DNA of 63,728 nucleotides from Hyphomicrobiales bacterium (GCA_900472675.1 UCJA01000020.1:525-64252), one strand, 5' to 3'; numbered from the stretch's first letter, positions 47,810 to 57,770 are shown. The notes: generated by a model from the sequence alone, not told the origin. A program made the numbers and translations.

Positions 47810-50152
47810 ATGGCTCTTAAGATTACTGCAGTCGTATTCGTACTGATCGGGCTCGCGCTTTCGATCGGCGGCGGCCAGCTGCTGATGCTCGGCGGCAGTG
47901 CCTATTACCTCATTTGCGGCCTGGCCTTCGTGCTGACCGCCATCCTGCTATTCCTGCGCAAGCGGGTCGCCCTGCATGTCTATGCGGCGATCGTGGTCGT
48001 CTCGCTGGTCTGGGCGATCTGGGAAGTGGGCTTCGACTGGTGGCAGCTCGGCCCGCGCGGCGGCGTTGTCATCGTGCTCGGCATGTGGCTGCTGACGCCA
48101 TGGATCCGCAAGCCTCTCGGCTTCCAGAGCCCGAGCGGCATGCGCTACAGCGCAAGCGCCGTGCCGCTGGCGGCAAGCGTCGTGCTGTCGGTCGCGATCG
48201 CGCTGCTGTCGATGTTCTTCGATCCTTATGACCAGAGCGGCGAACTGCCGACAGACTCGGTTGCCGCGGCACCGCCGCTGGGTGGCAATGTGCCGGACGG
48301 CGAATGGCACCAGTACGGGCGCACCGCGTTCGGCCAGCGTTATTCGCCGCTCGACCAGATCAAGGTCGAGAATGTCGCCAACCTCAAGGAGGTCTGGCGC
48401 TACCAGACGGGTGACGTCAAGCGGCCCGACGACGTGGGCGAAACCACCTACCAGGTGACGCCGCTCAAGATCGGCAGCTCGCTTTACGTCTGTACGCCGC
48501 ACAATCTGGCGATCGCACTCGATGCGACGACGGGTAAGGAAAAGTGGCGCTTCGATGCCAACTCCGGCATGAACCCCGACCGCCAGCACCAGACCTGCCG
48601 CGGCGTCAGCTACTACAAGGACCAGGCAGCGGCTGTCGGCTCTGCCTGCGCAGAACGCGTCTACCTCCCGACGTCCGATGCACGCCTGATCGCGCTCGAC
48701 GCGGCCAATGGCCAAGTTTGCCCGGCCTTTGCCGACAAGGGTACGCTGCATCTCGAAACCGGGATGAAGTACAATCCGGCCGGCTACTACTATTCGACGT
48801 CGCCGCCGGCGATTGCCGGCAACAAGATCATCATCGGCGGGGCGGTCAACGACAACTACTCGACGCAGGAACAGTCGGGCGTCATCCGCGCCTATGACGT
48901 CAACACGGGCGAGCTGTTGTGGAACTGGGATTCGGGCAACCCGAGTCAGACCCAGCCGCTGCCGGCAGGCCAGACTTACACGACCAACTCGCCCAACAGC
49001 TGGTCGGTTTTTTCCGTCGATGAGGACATGGGTCTCGTCTACATCCCGCTCGGCAACCAGGTGCCCGACCAGCTCGGCATGAACCGCAGCGAGAGCGTCG
49101 AGAAGTATTCCTCCTCGATCGTTGCGCTCGACCTCAACACCGGTGCCGACAAGTGGGTACGCCAGTTCGTGCACCACGACCTGTGGGACATGGACGTGCC
49201 GGCCCAGCCGGTGCTGCTCAACATCACCAAGACCGACAACAGCGTGGTGCCGGCTCTGGTCGGACCCACCAAGCAGGGCGACATCTATGTGCTCGACCGC
49301 CGCACGGGCGAGCCGATCCTGCCGATCACCGAGGAACCGGCACCGGGCGGTGCCATTCCGGAAGACCGCACGGCCCCGACCCAGCCGACCTCGGCGCTCT
49401 CCTTCAAGCCGGAGAAGGTGAAGGAAAGCGACATGTGGGGCGTCACCATGTTCGACCAGATGGTGTGCCGGATCTGGTATCACCAGTACACCTACGAGGG
49501 TCGCTACACGCCGCCGTCGCTCAATGGCTCGATCATCTATCCGGGGAACTTCGGGACCTTCAACTGGGGCAGCGTTGCGGTCGATCCGGAGCGCCAGGTG
49601 ATGTTCGGCATGCCGACCTACCTCGCCTTTACCTCCAAGCTCGTGCCGCGCGCCGATATCCCGGCCAAGGGCCAGGATCAGAAGGGTTCGGAGCAGGGTC
49701 TCAACCGCAATGACGGCGCGCCCTACGGCGTTCTGATGGGTCCCTTCCTCGGACCGCTGCAGATCCCCTGCCAGGCTCCGCCATGGGGTTATGTCGCGGG
49801 CGCCGATCTGCGCACCGGCAAGATCGCCTACAAGCACCGCAACGGCACCGTGCACGACATGACGCCGCTGCCGCTGCCCTTCAAGGTCGGCGTTCCCGGT
49901 ATCGGCGGCCCGATGATCACCAAGGGTGGCATCGCCTTCCTGGGTGCGGCCGTCGACAACTACCTGCGCGCCTATGACCTCACCAATGGCGAGCAGCTGT
50001 GGGAAGCAAGGCTTCCGGCCGGTGGCCAGTCGACTCCGATGACCTATGCGGTCGACGACGGGCGCCAGTTCGTCGTGATGGTGGCCGGCGGACACGGCTC
50101 GGTCGGCACGACGCCGGGCGACTACGTGATCGCCTACGCCCTGCCGCGGTAA
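47810..50152 (+). CDS. gcd: Membrane-bound PQQ-dependent glucose dehydrogenase
   Basis: A 780-residue quinoprotein. Residues 1-140 hold five membrane helices (ITAVVFVLIGLALSIGGGQL onward); the rest is a PQQ beta-propeller in the periplasm with GEWHQYGRTAFGQRYSPLDQ, HHDLWDMDVPAQPVL and GIAFLGAAVDNYLRAYD. It oxidises glucose to gluconolactone and reduces ubiquinone. PQQ biosynthesis genes are not in the window; many Rhizobiaceae rely on external PQQ. ATG 47810 has AGAGGA upstream. Confidence 0.93.
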   Translation: MALKITAVVFVLIGLALSIGGGQLLMLGGSAYYLICGLAFVLTAILLFLRKRVALHVYAAIVVVSLVWAIWEVGFDWWQLGPRGGVVIVLGMWLLTPWIRKPLGFQSPSGMRYSASAVPLAASVVLSVAIALLSMFFDPYDQSGELPTDSVAAAPPLGGNVPDGEWHQYGRTAFGQRYSPLDQIKVENVANLKEVWRYQTGDVKRPDDVGETTYQVTPLKIGSSLYVCTPHNLAIALDATTGKEKWRFDANSGMNPDRQHQTCRGVSYYKDQAAAVGSACAERVYLPTSDARLIALDAANGQVCPAFADKGTLHLETGMKYNPAGYYYSTSPPAIAGNKIIIGGAVNDNYSTQEQSGVIRAYDVNTGELLWNWDSGNPSQTQPLPAGQTYTTNSPNSWSVFSVDEDMGLVYIPLGNQVPDQLGMNRSESVEKYSSSIVALDLNTGADKWVRQFVHHDLWDMDVPAQPVLLNITKTDNSVVPALVGPTKQGDIYVLDRRTGEPILPITEEPAPGGAIPEDRTAPTQPTSALSFKPEKVKESDMWGVTMFDQMVCRIWYHQYTYEGRYTPPSLNGSIIYPGNFGTFNWGSVAVDPERQVMFGMPTYLAFTSKLVPRADIPAKGQDQKGSEQGLNRNDGAPYGVLMGPFLGPLQIPCQAPPWGYVAGADLRTGKIAYKHRNGTVHDMTPLPLPFKVGVPGIGGPMITKGGIAFLGAAVDNYLRAYDLTNGEQLWEARLPAGGQSTPMTYAVDDGRQFVVMVAGGHGSVGTTPGDYVIAYALPR

Positions 50153-50179
50153 CGCCAGCGCAAGCCATGTCCTGAGACG

Positions 50180-50212
50180 AAAAAGCCCGGAAGCGATGCT
50201 TCCGGGCTTTTT
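50180..50212. terminator. Bidirectional terminator between gcd and BON gene
   Basis: A 12-bp stem (AAGCCCGGAAGC with its complement) and a 3-base loop, flanked by A-runs and T-runs on both strands. Confidence 0.88.
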
Positions 50213-50236
50213 GCTGACTGCGGTATGTCGTGTGTC

Positions 50237-50539
50237 TCAGGGGCGGGCGGCGTCGTTGACGGCGGTGCTGGACGTGCTGGCCGCGAGTTTGCTGTGGACT
50301 TCGGTCACGCCCGCAACACTTTGGGCGACATCCACGGCGCGGGCGATTTCCGCCTCCTGAAGAACGGAACCGGCGAGCGTAATCACCGATCCGGTCGCCG
50401 TGACGGTGACATCCGACGCATCGATACCGCCGGCCGAGGCGAGAGCGTCGGAGACGGAGGCTTCAATCACGGCTGCCGGCGGAAACTCGGTTTCCACTTC
50501 GGGCAGGGTTTCGTGGAAGTGCGGGTGCTTGGTGACCAT
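50237..50539 (-). CDS. BON-domain protein (second copy)
   Basis: A 100-residue protein with the BON domain at about residues 22-85 (VIEASVSDALASAGG then VTATGSVITLAGSVLQEAEI). No signal peptide. ATG 50539 with GGAG about 10 bases upstream. A near-match promoter (TGAAC-N17-CGTT, 50596-50571) lies 31 bases upstream, one base off the EcfG -35. Convergent with gcd. Confidence 0.78.
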   Translation of the reverse strand: MVTKHPHFHETLPEVETEFPPAAVIEASVSDALASAGGIDASDVTVTATGSVITLAGSVLQEAEIARAVDVAQSVAGVTEVHSKLAASTSSTAVNDAARP

Positions 50540-50609
50540 GTGCGCATTCTCCGGTTGATCTGCCAGCAAGAACGCTGCGAGTGGCCGAATTGTTCAGCCA
50601 GGCCGGGGT

Positions 50610-52577
50610 TCAGCCGGGCACGGGTTGGGTGGTCGAGGCTGCGGGCGCCGTCATCCGGAGGATGATGTCGTGCAGCTGTTTTTGCGAAAAGGGCTTGGGG
50701 AGCCGCGGCAGTTTCGCATCGCCGCCGGAGGGCAGTTCCGCATAGCCGGTGGCTAGCACGATCGGGAGCTGCGGAAAGCGCCGGCGGATTTCGACCGCAA
50801 GCTCCGAGCCGGTCATGCGCGGCATGGAGTGATCGGTGATGACGAGGTCGAAGGTCGCATCGCCGCTTTCAAGGATATCGAGCGCCTCGCCGGCGGAATA
50901 GGCCTCGGTGACGGTGTGGCCGAGATCCTCCAGCATGAGCGAGGTGTTCATCAGCACAAGCGCGTCGTCGTCGACCGCGAGAACCTGCAGCGTCCGCTGG
51001 GGAAGCTCGGGTTGGGCTTGTCCTGCGGCCGGCTGGCTGGACGGGAGGTTTCCTTCCGGCGCGCGCGGCAGGAAGAGCGAGACCGTGGTGCCCTTGCCCT
51101 TTTCGCTGTCGATCTTGAGCTTGCCGCCCGATTGTTCGGTCAGGCCCTGCACCATCGACAAGCCAAGGCCGGTTCCCTTGCCGACGCCCTTGGTGGTGAA
51201 GAAGGGCGTGGTGGCGCGGGCTGTCGTCTCGGGGTCCATGCCTTCGCCGCTGTCTGTCACCGAGAGCTGCAGGTAGTTGCCGGGCGTGAGGCCTTCGACA
51301 CCGTCGACGACCTCATATTCCGCAACGCCGATGACGATCAGGCCCTCGCCGGCAATTGCGTCGCGGGCATTGACGATGAGGTTCAGCAGCGCGGTCTCCA
51401 GCTGCAGCGGGTCGGTCACGACAAGCGCCTTGCCGGCGGGGAGGCGGGTCTCGATCCGCGCGGAGGAGCCGAGCGACCGCTGCAGGAAATCCATCATTCC
51501 GTGCACCAGCCCGCCCAGGTCCACCGCCTTGATATCCAGCTCTTGGCGACGGGAAAAGGCGAGCATGCGCTGCGTCAGTGCGGCGCCGCGTTCGCCGCCC
51601 TGGACAGCGTTGTCGAGCAGCGACAGCAGCGCCGGATCGTCCGGCATGCGCTTGCGCAGCATCTCCAGGCTGCCGAGAATGGCCATCAGCAGGTTGTTGA
51701 AATCATGCGCGATGCCGCCGGTCAGCTGACCGATCGCCTCCAGCTTCTGGGATTGGAAGAGTTCCTCGCGGGCCTGGGCCAGCGCCGTCTGGATCTGCAC
51801 TTTTTCGGTGATGTCGCGGGTGATCTTGGCAAAGCCGATGACGTCGCCGTTTTCGTCGCGGATGGTGTCCAGCACCACATGGGCGAAGAAGCGGGTGCCG
51901 TCCTTGCGCTCTCGCCAGCCTTCCCGCTCGAGGCGGCCTTCGCTCCGGGCGGCCTCCAGGCTCTTTTCCGGTTCGCCACTGGTGCGGTCGTCCTGCGTGT
52001 AGAACTGGGAGAAGTGGCGGCCGATGATCTCTTCGGCCTCGTAGCCCTTGATGCGCTGTGCACCGGCATTCCAGCTGCTCACGTGGCCGTCCGGATCCAG
52101 CATGTAGAGCGCGTAGTCGGTCACGCCCTGCACCAGCATTTCGAACTGGTCGCGGTTGCGCTTGATCTCGGCCTCGGCCGCTCGGCGTTCGGTGAGGTCA
52201 CGGGTGACCTTGGCAAAGCCGAGCAGCTTGCCGGCGCGGTCGCGGATCGGATCGATGACGACGTGAGCCCAGAAGCGGGTGCCATCCTTGCGGACCCGCC
52301 AGCCCTCGTTTTCGAATCGTCCCTCGGTAAGTGCTGACTGGAGAGCACGCGCCGGCAGGTCGTTACGCTGGTCTTCCTCGGTATAGAAACGGGAAAAGTG
52401 GGCGCCGAGGATGTCGCTTGCCTCGTAGCCCTTGAAGCGCTGGGCACCAGGGTTCCAGCTGACGATGCGGCCGTCAGGGTCCAGCATATAGATTGCGTAA
52501 TCGGTGATGGCGTCGACCAGAAGCCGATAGCGTTCCTCACCGAGCAACGTTGTATCATCAGTCTCAGGCATGCTCAT
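50610..52577 (-). CDS. Hybrid sensor kinase, PAS-PAS-HisKA-HATPase-REC
   Basis: A 655-residue cytosolic protein without membrane helices. Two close-copy PAS domains (about 13-120 and 145-250; both contain DGRIVSWN- or DGHVSSWN-like and KDGTRFWAHV-like motifs), a phosphoacceptor helix (GGIAHDFNNLLMAILGSLEM, about 283-302), an ATPase domain (about 375-490) and a C-terminal receiver (about 530-645, FDLVITDHSMPRM with phospho-Asp). No output domain or adjacent regulator, so it signals through an unlinked partner. The PAS duplication is recent-looking. Confidence 0.9.
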   Translation of the reverse strand: MSMPETDDTTLLGEERYRLLVDAITDYAIYMLDPDGRIVSWNPGAQRFKGYEASDILGAHFSRFYTEEDQRNDLPARALQSALTEGRFENEGWRVRKDGTRFWAHVVIDPIRDRAGKLLGFAKVTRDLTERRAAEAEIKRNRDQFEMLVQGVTDYALYMLDPDGHVSSWNAGAQRIKGYEAEEIIGRHFSQFYTQDDRTSGEPEKSLEAARSEGRLEREGWRERKDGTRFFAHVVLDTIRDENGDVIGFAKITRDITEKVQIQTALAQAREELFQSQKLEAIGQLTGGIAHDFNNLLMAILGSLEMLRKRMPDDPALLSLLDNAVQGGERGAALTQRMLAFSRRQELDIKAVDLGGLVHGMMDFLQRSLGSSARIETRLPAGKALVVTDPLQLETALLNLIVNARDAIAGEGLIVIGVAEYEVVDGVEGLTPGNYLQLSVTDSGEGMDPETTARATTPFFTTKGVGKGTGLGLSMVQGLTEQSGGKLKIDSEKGKGTTVSLFLPRAPEGNLPSSQPAAGQAQPELPQRTLQVLAVDDDALVLMNTSLMLEDLGHTVTEAYSAGEALDILESGDATFDLVITDHSMPRMTGSELAVEIRRRFPQLPIVLATGYAELPSGGDAKLPRLPKPFSQKQLHDIILRMTAPAASTTQPVPG

Positions 52578-52708
52578 CTATTTCCCCCGGCGTGCTCCAC
52601 TCCTCCGCCATCTGATAAAATGTTCCATTCAGGGTTTTGTTCCGCAGAATTACACGGAAAGCGGTCAAAAATGCGCCGTTCTCCGGTTCCGGATTTTCTG
52701 AGGGAGAG

Positions 52709-52737
52709 TTGACAGGGGCCAGGTCCAGCAGTACGAA
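52709..52737 (+). promoter_or_regulatory. Sigma-70-type promoter of the RND operon
   Basis: TTGACA (52709-52714), 17 bases, TACGAA (52732-52737). The -10 element lies inside the left arm of the operator described next. Confidence 0.6.
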
Positions 52738-52764
52738 TGACGAAATATGAAAAACGTCAGTCGT
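52733..52764. promoter_or_regulatory. Inverted repeat overlapping the -10, probable TetR operator
   Basis: ACGAATGACG (52733-52742) and CGTCAGTCGT (52755-52764) are inverted repeats with 9 of 10 matches around 12 bases. Position over the -10 fits classical autorepression by the TetR gene that follows. Confidence 0.65.
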
Positions 52765-52788
52765 AACAATCTGTCCTCGAGGTCAGCC

Positions 52789-53391
52789 ATGGACGTGCAG
52801 GAACAGGCTCTGGATGCCACGCGTCAGGACAACACATGCCGCATCCTCAATGCGGCCGAACGCCTGTTCAAGCACTATGGCTACACCAAAACCAATGTGG
52901 CCGACATCGCCCGCGATCTCGGCATGTCGCCGGCCAATATCTACCGCTTCTTTTCCTCCAAGGCCGATATCCACCACGCCCTTGCCAAGCGCATGCTGGA
53001 GGAGGCCTATGTTGCGGCCGCTGCCAATGCGCAGCGGCCGGTCAGTGCCACGGAGCGGCTGCGCGATCACGTGCTTCAGCAGCACCGGATGACGCTGGAG
53101 ACCATGTTTTCGGAAAAGAAGGTGCATGAGATGGTGGTCGTTGCGATGGAGCAGCAGTGGCCGGTGATCCAGCAGCATCTGGAGCGCATCCGCCTGCTTT
53201 TGGCCGATCTCGTGCGCCAAGGCATCGCAGCGGGCGAATTCCGCGAGCAGAATGCGGATCTTGCGGCCGAATGCTTCATGTCGTCGTCGGTGATGCTCTG
53301 TCATCCGCAACTGATCGCGGACGCGCTTTTGGAAACGCGCATCGGCACACCGGAAGATCTGGTAGAATTTGCGCTGAGGGCGATAAGATGA
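52789..53391 (+). CDS. TetR-family repressor of the RND efflux operon
   Basis: The protein is 200 residues from ATG 52789, with GAGG 6 bases upstream. An ATG at 52747 lies inside the operator and has no ribosome binding site. Helix-turn-helix: TNVADIARDLGMSPANIYRFF. It overlaps the membrane-fusion gene by 4 bases (ATGA), so repressor, adaptor and pump form one autoregulated operon. Confidence 0.87.
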   Translation: MDVQEQALDATRQDNTCRILNAAERLFKHYGYTKTNVADIARDLGMSPANIYRFFSSKADIHHALAKRMLEEAYVAAAANAQRPVSATERLRDHVLQQHRMTLETMFSEKKVHEMVVVAMEQQWPVIQQHLERIRLLLADLVRQGIAAGEFREQNADLAAECFMSSSVMLCHPQLIADALLETRIGTPEDLVEFALRAIR

Positions 53392-54578
53392 GGCTTCAAC
53401 GGGGAATGGGCACGATGGCTTTCGGCACCGGCAGCAAGGGCGCAAGAGCCGCAGGGCGGCTGCGCATCATGGTTCTCGCAGGGCTCGCGGTTGCGCTTGC
53501 CGCCTGCTCGGAAGAGAAGAAGGTGGAAGCGCCGGATCCTGTCCGTCCCGTGAAGGTCACCGAGATCTCCGGGCCCGACCGTGGGCGGATGCTAGTCTAT
53601 TCCGGTTCCGTGAAAGCACGTACCGAAATGAACCTCGGCTTCCGGGTTGCCGGCAAGATGACCGAACGACTGGTCGATGTGGGCGACAAGGTTACCCCCG
53701 GCATGGTGCTTGCCCGTCTGGATGCCACCGACCTGCAGCTGGCAGTGCGCCAGGCGGAAGCGGATGTCTCGGCCTCGCAGAAGCAGGCCGACATCAGCGA
53801 GCTTGCCTTCAAGCGCGCGCAGACGCTCAATGCAAAGGCCATCACCTCGCAGTCCGACCTGGAGCAGGCAAGCCTTACCCGCGACAAGGCGGTGGCGAGC
53901 CTTGAATCCTCCGTCTCGGCGCTCGACCAGGCCCGCAACCAGGCGGCCTACACGGAACTCACCTCGGACAAGGGCGGGATCGTCACCGAGGTCAGCGCCG
54001 ACCGCGGACAGGTCGTCAGCGCCGGTACGCCAATCCTGACGGTCGCGGTAGACGGCGCCAAGGAAGTGTTGGTGGCAGTGCCCGAAGGCGATATCGCGCA
54101 GTTCCAGCCGGGCAAGGCCGTCAAGGCACGGTTCTGGTCCAGCGCCGACCTTACGCTCGACGGCACGGTGCGCGAAGTGGCCGGCAGCGCCGATGCCCAG
54201 TCGCGGACCTTCTCGCTGCGCGTCAGCCTTCCGGACGATGCGCGGGTGCTATTGGGCATGACGGCGACCATCGAGGTGCAGACCGAAAATGCCCTGCCGG
54301 CCTATTCCATTCCGCTGGCCGCGCTTGCCAAGAAGGACGAACAGCCGGTCGTCTGGGTGGTCAACCGGGAAAGCGGCAAGGTCGCATCACGGCCGATCAC
54401 GGTCGCCGACTTCTCCGACGAGGGCGTGCGGGTCACCAAGGGGCTTTCTGCCGGAGACCTGGTGGTTTCGGCGGGCACGCAGTTCATGAAGGACGACATG
54501 ACGGTGAGGCTGCCGGAGACGGTCAGCTCGCGCTTCGGCAACGTCAACAGTCTCAGTACGGCTTCTGTTCGGGATTAA
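53388..54578 (+). CDS. RND efflux periplasmic adaptor (membrane fusion lipoprotein)
   Basis: The protein is 396 residues from ATG 53388, with downstream ATGs at 53406 and 53415 possible. The signal ends in a lipobox (VALAAC, Cys40), predicting a lipoprotein. Then come the lipoyl/barrel-sandwich segment (LGFRVAGKMTERLVDVGDKV), a coiled hairpin rich in Ala/Gln (about 115-190) and the beta-barrel. It links the inner-membrane pump to an outer-membrane channel. No TolC-type gene is in the operon. Confidence 0.9.
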   Translation: MRLQRGMGTMAFGTGSKGARAAGRLRIMVLAGLAVALAACSEEKKVEAPDPVRPVKVTEISGPDRGRMLVYSGSVKARTEMNLGFRVAGKMTERLVDVGDKVTPGMVLARLDATDLQLAVRQAEADVSASQKQADISELAFKRAQTLNAKAITSQSDLEQASLTRDKAVASLESSVSALDQARNQAAYTELTSDKGGIVTEVSADRGQVVSAGTPILTVAVDGAKEVLVAVPEGDIAQFQPGKAVKARFWSSADLTLDGTVREVAGSADAQSRTFSLRVSLPDDARVLLGMTATIEVQTENALPAYSIPLAALAKKDEQPVVWVVNRESGKVASRPITVADFSDEGVRVTKGLSAGDLVVSAGTQFMKDDMTVRLPETVSSRFGNVNSLSTASVRD

Positions 54579-54599
54579 GGGCAGTAGGGGACCCTCATC

Positions 54600-57500
54600 A
54601 TGTCGTCGTTCAACCATCCTTCCGCTCCCGATCCAGATCCTGCGCACAAGCAGGGCTTCAACCTGTCGCGCTGGGCGATCGGGCATCCCAGCATCGCCCG
54701 CTTCCTGTTCGGCCTGATCATCGTCATGGGTGCGCTTGGCATCATGAACATGGGCCAGAAGGAGGATCCGGACTTCACCTTCCGCGTGATGGTGGTGCAG
54801 GCCGTATGGCCGGGCGCGTCGCTCGACGACATGCAGAACCAGGTCGTCAACAAGATCGAACGCAAGCTGCAGGAAACGCCCCATCTCGACTGGGTGAAAT
54901 CCTACACCCGGGCCGGCGTCTCGATCACCACGATCCAGATCAAGGGCGATACCAACGCCACCCAGGTGGCAGACGCCTTCTACCAGGTGCGCAAGAAGAT
55001 CGGCGATATCTCCCAGGAGCTGCCGTCCGGCCTGCAGGGCCCCTATTTCAACGATGAATTCGGCGATACCTACATCACGCTGCACTCGATCAGCGGCGAA
55101 GGGTTCAGCTATCCGGAACTGAAGCGGTTCGCCATCCAGGCCCGCGACATGCTGATCGCGACGCCCGGCGTCGAAAAGGCCGTCATCCTCGGCGACCAGC
55201 CGGAGAAGATCTTCATCGACGTTTCCTCCAAGGCACTTGCCGAACGGGGGCTGACGGTGTCGGACGTGCAGACCGCGCTGGCGGGACAGAACGCGGTGGA
55301 TGCCGCCGGGACCGTGGAGACGGCGGATCGTTCCGTGCGCATCTCGGTGGAAGGCGGCGTGACCACGCCTGAGGACATTCGCGAGCTGCGCATCCGCAAC
55401 GGCAGCCAGGTCATCCGGCTCGGCGATATTGCCAAGGTGGACCGCGGGCTCGAGGATCCATACCAGCGCAAGTTCCGCTTCAACGGCCACGACAGCGTGC
55501 AGGTCGGGGTGGTCATGGCGAATGGCTTCAAGGTCACGGATGTCGGTAAGAATGTCGAGGCGACCTATGAGCGCTTCGAACAGTCGCTGCCGCTCGGCGT
55601 GTCGGTGGAACAGGTGTCCAACCAGCCGGAGGTGGTGACGGAGGCGGTGGGCGAGTTTACCCAGGCGCTGATGGAAGCCCTGGTGATCGTGCTTCTAGTG
55701 TCGCTGGTGTCGATCGGCTGGCGGTCGGGCATCGTGATTGCGATCGCCATTCCGCTCGTGCTGGCGGCCACGCTGGCGATCATGTTCTACCTCGGCATCG
55801 AGCTGCAGCGCATCTCGCTCGGCGCGCTGATCATTGCGCTTGGCCTCTTGGTCGACGACGCGATGATCGTGGTCGAGATGATGGAGCGCAAGCTTGAAGA
55901 GGGGCTGGAACGGCTGGATGCGGCAAGCTTTGCCTATACGTCCACCGCTTTCCCGATGCTGACCGGAACGCTGATCACCACCGCGGGCTTTATCCCGGTC
56001 GGGTTTGCCGCCTCGACGGCCGGCGAATACGTGCGCTCGCTGTTTTACGTGGTGGGCATCGCGCTCGTCACCTCTTGGTTCGTGGCGGTCTATTTCACGC
56101 CCTGGCTCGGCTACATGATCCTGAAGCAGCGGCCGCATGTGGGCACCCACCACGATGCCTATGACACGCGCTTCTACCGCGGCGTCGGGCACACGGTCGG
56201 CTGGGCCGTGCGTCACAAGGCGATCGTGCTGGTCGCGACGCTGCTTGCCTTTGCCGGCAGCCTCTGGTCGTTCCAGTTCATTCCGCAGAGCTTCTTCCCG
56301 CAATCGTCGCGGCCGGAAATCCTCGTCGACATGTGGTTGCCGGAAGGCACCAGCATCAAGGAAGTCGAGCGCCAGGCGAAAGCGCTGGAAGAGCGTATCC
56401 TGCCGGACGAGGACAAGAGCTTCGTCGCCACCTATATCGGCGAGGGCGCGCCGCGCTTCTTCCTGCCGCTCGACCAGCAGCTGCGCAATCCGAACTACGC
56501 CCAGTTGCTGGTGATGACCAAGGGGCTGGAAGAGCGCGAGCGGATGATCGTCAAGCTGCGCGACATCCTCGCCAAGGATTTCCCGACTGTGCGCGGCAAG
56601 GTGGATCGCCTGTTCCTCGGGCCGCCCGTTGGCTGGGCGGTGCAGCTTCGCGTCACCGGGCCGGACAAGGCCGAGGTTCGCCGGATCGCCGACCAGGTCA
56701 AGGAACGCTACCAGCAGAACCCGCTGCTCGGCGCCATCCATGAGGACTGGATGGAACCGGTGACGGCCATGAAGCTGGTGATCGACCAGGACCGGGCAAG
56801 GGCACTGGGCGTCACCTCACAGCGCGTGCGGCAGATGCTGCAGGTCGCCGCATCCGGCGCGCCGATCGCCGACTTCCGCGAAGGCGAAGAAACGGTTTCG
56901 GTCGTGGTGCGCGAGCCGGAGGCCACCCGCAGCCTGCTGTCGGCGGTGCAATCCGTCTATATTCCGACGGACTCGGGCGGCTTCGTGCCGGCTTCGCAGA
57001 TCGCCAAGGTCGTGCCGGTGATGGAGCAGGGGATCGAATGGCGCCGCAACCGCCTGCCGACGATCACCGTGAAGGCAACCCTGCCTGATGGCGTGGAGCC
57101 GACGCAGGTTTCGCTCGACCTCTACAATTCGACGGCGGATCTGCGGGCAAAGCTGCCTGCCGGCTATAACATCGACATCCAGGGCGGTGCGGAGGATGCA
57201 GCCGAGAGCCAGAACTCGATCGCCGCCAAGGCGCCGATCATGCTCCTGGTGATCCTGATCCTGCTGATGGTGCAGCTGAAGCATTTCGGCAAGGCCATGC
57301 TGGTGCTGTCGACCGGGCCGCTCGGCATCATAGGCGCTGCCATGGCGCTTCTGATCACCGGCGCACCGTTCGGCTTCGTGGCGATCCTCGGCGTGATTGC
57401 GCTGCTCGGTATCATCATCCGCAACTCGATCATCCTTGTCGACCAGATCGACCAGGATATCGCGGCCGGCCATCCACGCGCCGAGGCGATCGTCGGGGCG

Positions 57501-57770
57501 GCCGTGCGGCGTTTCCGGCCGATCATGCTGACGGCACTGACCGCGGTTCTGGCTCTCATCCCGATCTCGCGCGGGTTGTTCTGGGGACCGCTCGCCTATG
57601 CGATGATGGGCGGCATCCTGGTTGCGACCGTGCTGACCATCCTGGTGCTGCCGGCAGCCTATGCTTTGTTCTTCGGCCGCGAACCGAAGCAGAAGAAGGG
57701 TGACGAGGCGCCAGCCAACGAGAGCAAGCAGCCCGAGGCCAGCCCGGACCTGCCGATGGCGGCCGAGTAA
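54600..57770 (+). CDS. RND-family efflux pump, inner-membrane subunit
   Basis: A 1056-residue HAE1/HME-like transporter with twelve helices and two large periplasmic loops. TM4 carries ALGLLVDDAMIVVEMMERKL, the proton-relay Asp pair. The N terminus before TM1 is longer than usual (about 30 polar residues). Expels lipophilic or antibiotic compounds, probably the ligand of the co-encoded TetR. It lies 21 bases after the adaptor. Confidence 0.92.
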   Translation: MSSFNHPSAPDPDPAHKQGFNLSRWAIGHPSIARFLFGLIIVMGALGIMNMGQKEDPDFTFRVMVVQAVWPGASLDDMQNQVVNKIERKLQETPHLDWVKSYTRAGVSITTIQIKGDTNATQVADAFYQVRKKIGDISQELPSGLQGPYFNDEFGDTYITLHSISGEGFSYPELKRFAIQARDMLIATPGVEKAVILGDQPEKIFIDVSSKALAERGLTVSDVQTALAGQNAVDAAGTVETADRSVRISVEGGVTTPEDIRELRIRNGSQVIRLGDIAKVDRGLEDPYQRKFRFNGHDSVQVGVVMANGFKVTDVGKNVEATYERFEQSLPLGVSVEQVSNQPEVVTEAVGEFTQALMEALVIVLLVSLVSIGWRSGIVIAIAIPLVLAATLAIMFYLGIELQRISLGALIIALGLLVDDAMIVVEMMERKLEEGLERLDAASFAYTSTAFPMLTGTLITTAGFIPVGFAASTAGEYVRSLFYVVGIALVTSWFVAVYFTPWLGYMILKQRPHVGTHHDAYDTRFYRGVGHTVGWAVRHKAIVLVATLLAFAGSLWSFQFIPQSFFPQSSRPEILVDMWLPEGTSIKEVERQAKALEERILPDEDKSFVATYIGEGAPRFFLPLDQQLRNPNYAQLLVMTKGLEERERMIVKLRDILAKDFPTVRGKVDRLFLGPPVGWAVQLRVTGPDKAEVRRIADQVKERYQQNPLLGAIHEDWMEPVTAMKLVIDQDRARALGVTSQRVRQMLQVAASGAPIADFREGEETVSVVVREPEATRSLLSAVQSVYIPTDSGGFVPASQIAKVVPVMEQGIEWRRNRLPTITVKATLPDGVEPTQVSLDLYNSTADLRAKLPAGYNIDIQGGAEDAAESQNSIAAKAPIMLLVILILLMVQLKHFGKAMLVLSTGPLGIIGAAMALLITGAPFGFVAILGVIALLGIIIRNSIILVDQIDQDIAAGHPRAEAIVGAAVRRFRPIMLTALTAVLALIPISRGLFWGPLAYAMMGGILVATVLTILVLPAAYALFFGREPKQKKGDEAPANESKQPEASPDLPMAAE

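Noticed and set aside
50571..50596. TGAAC-N17-CGTT upstream of the second BON gene counted as an EcfG promoter
   Set aside because: The first base of the -35 differs from GGAAC; mentioned with the gene but not counted among the matches.
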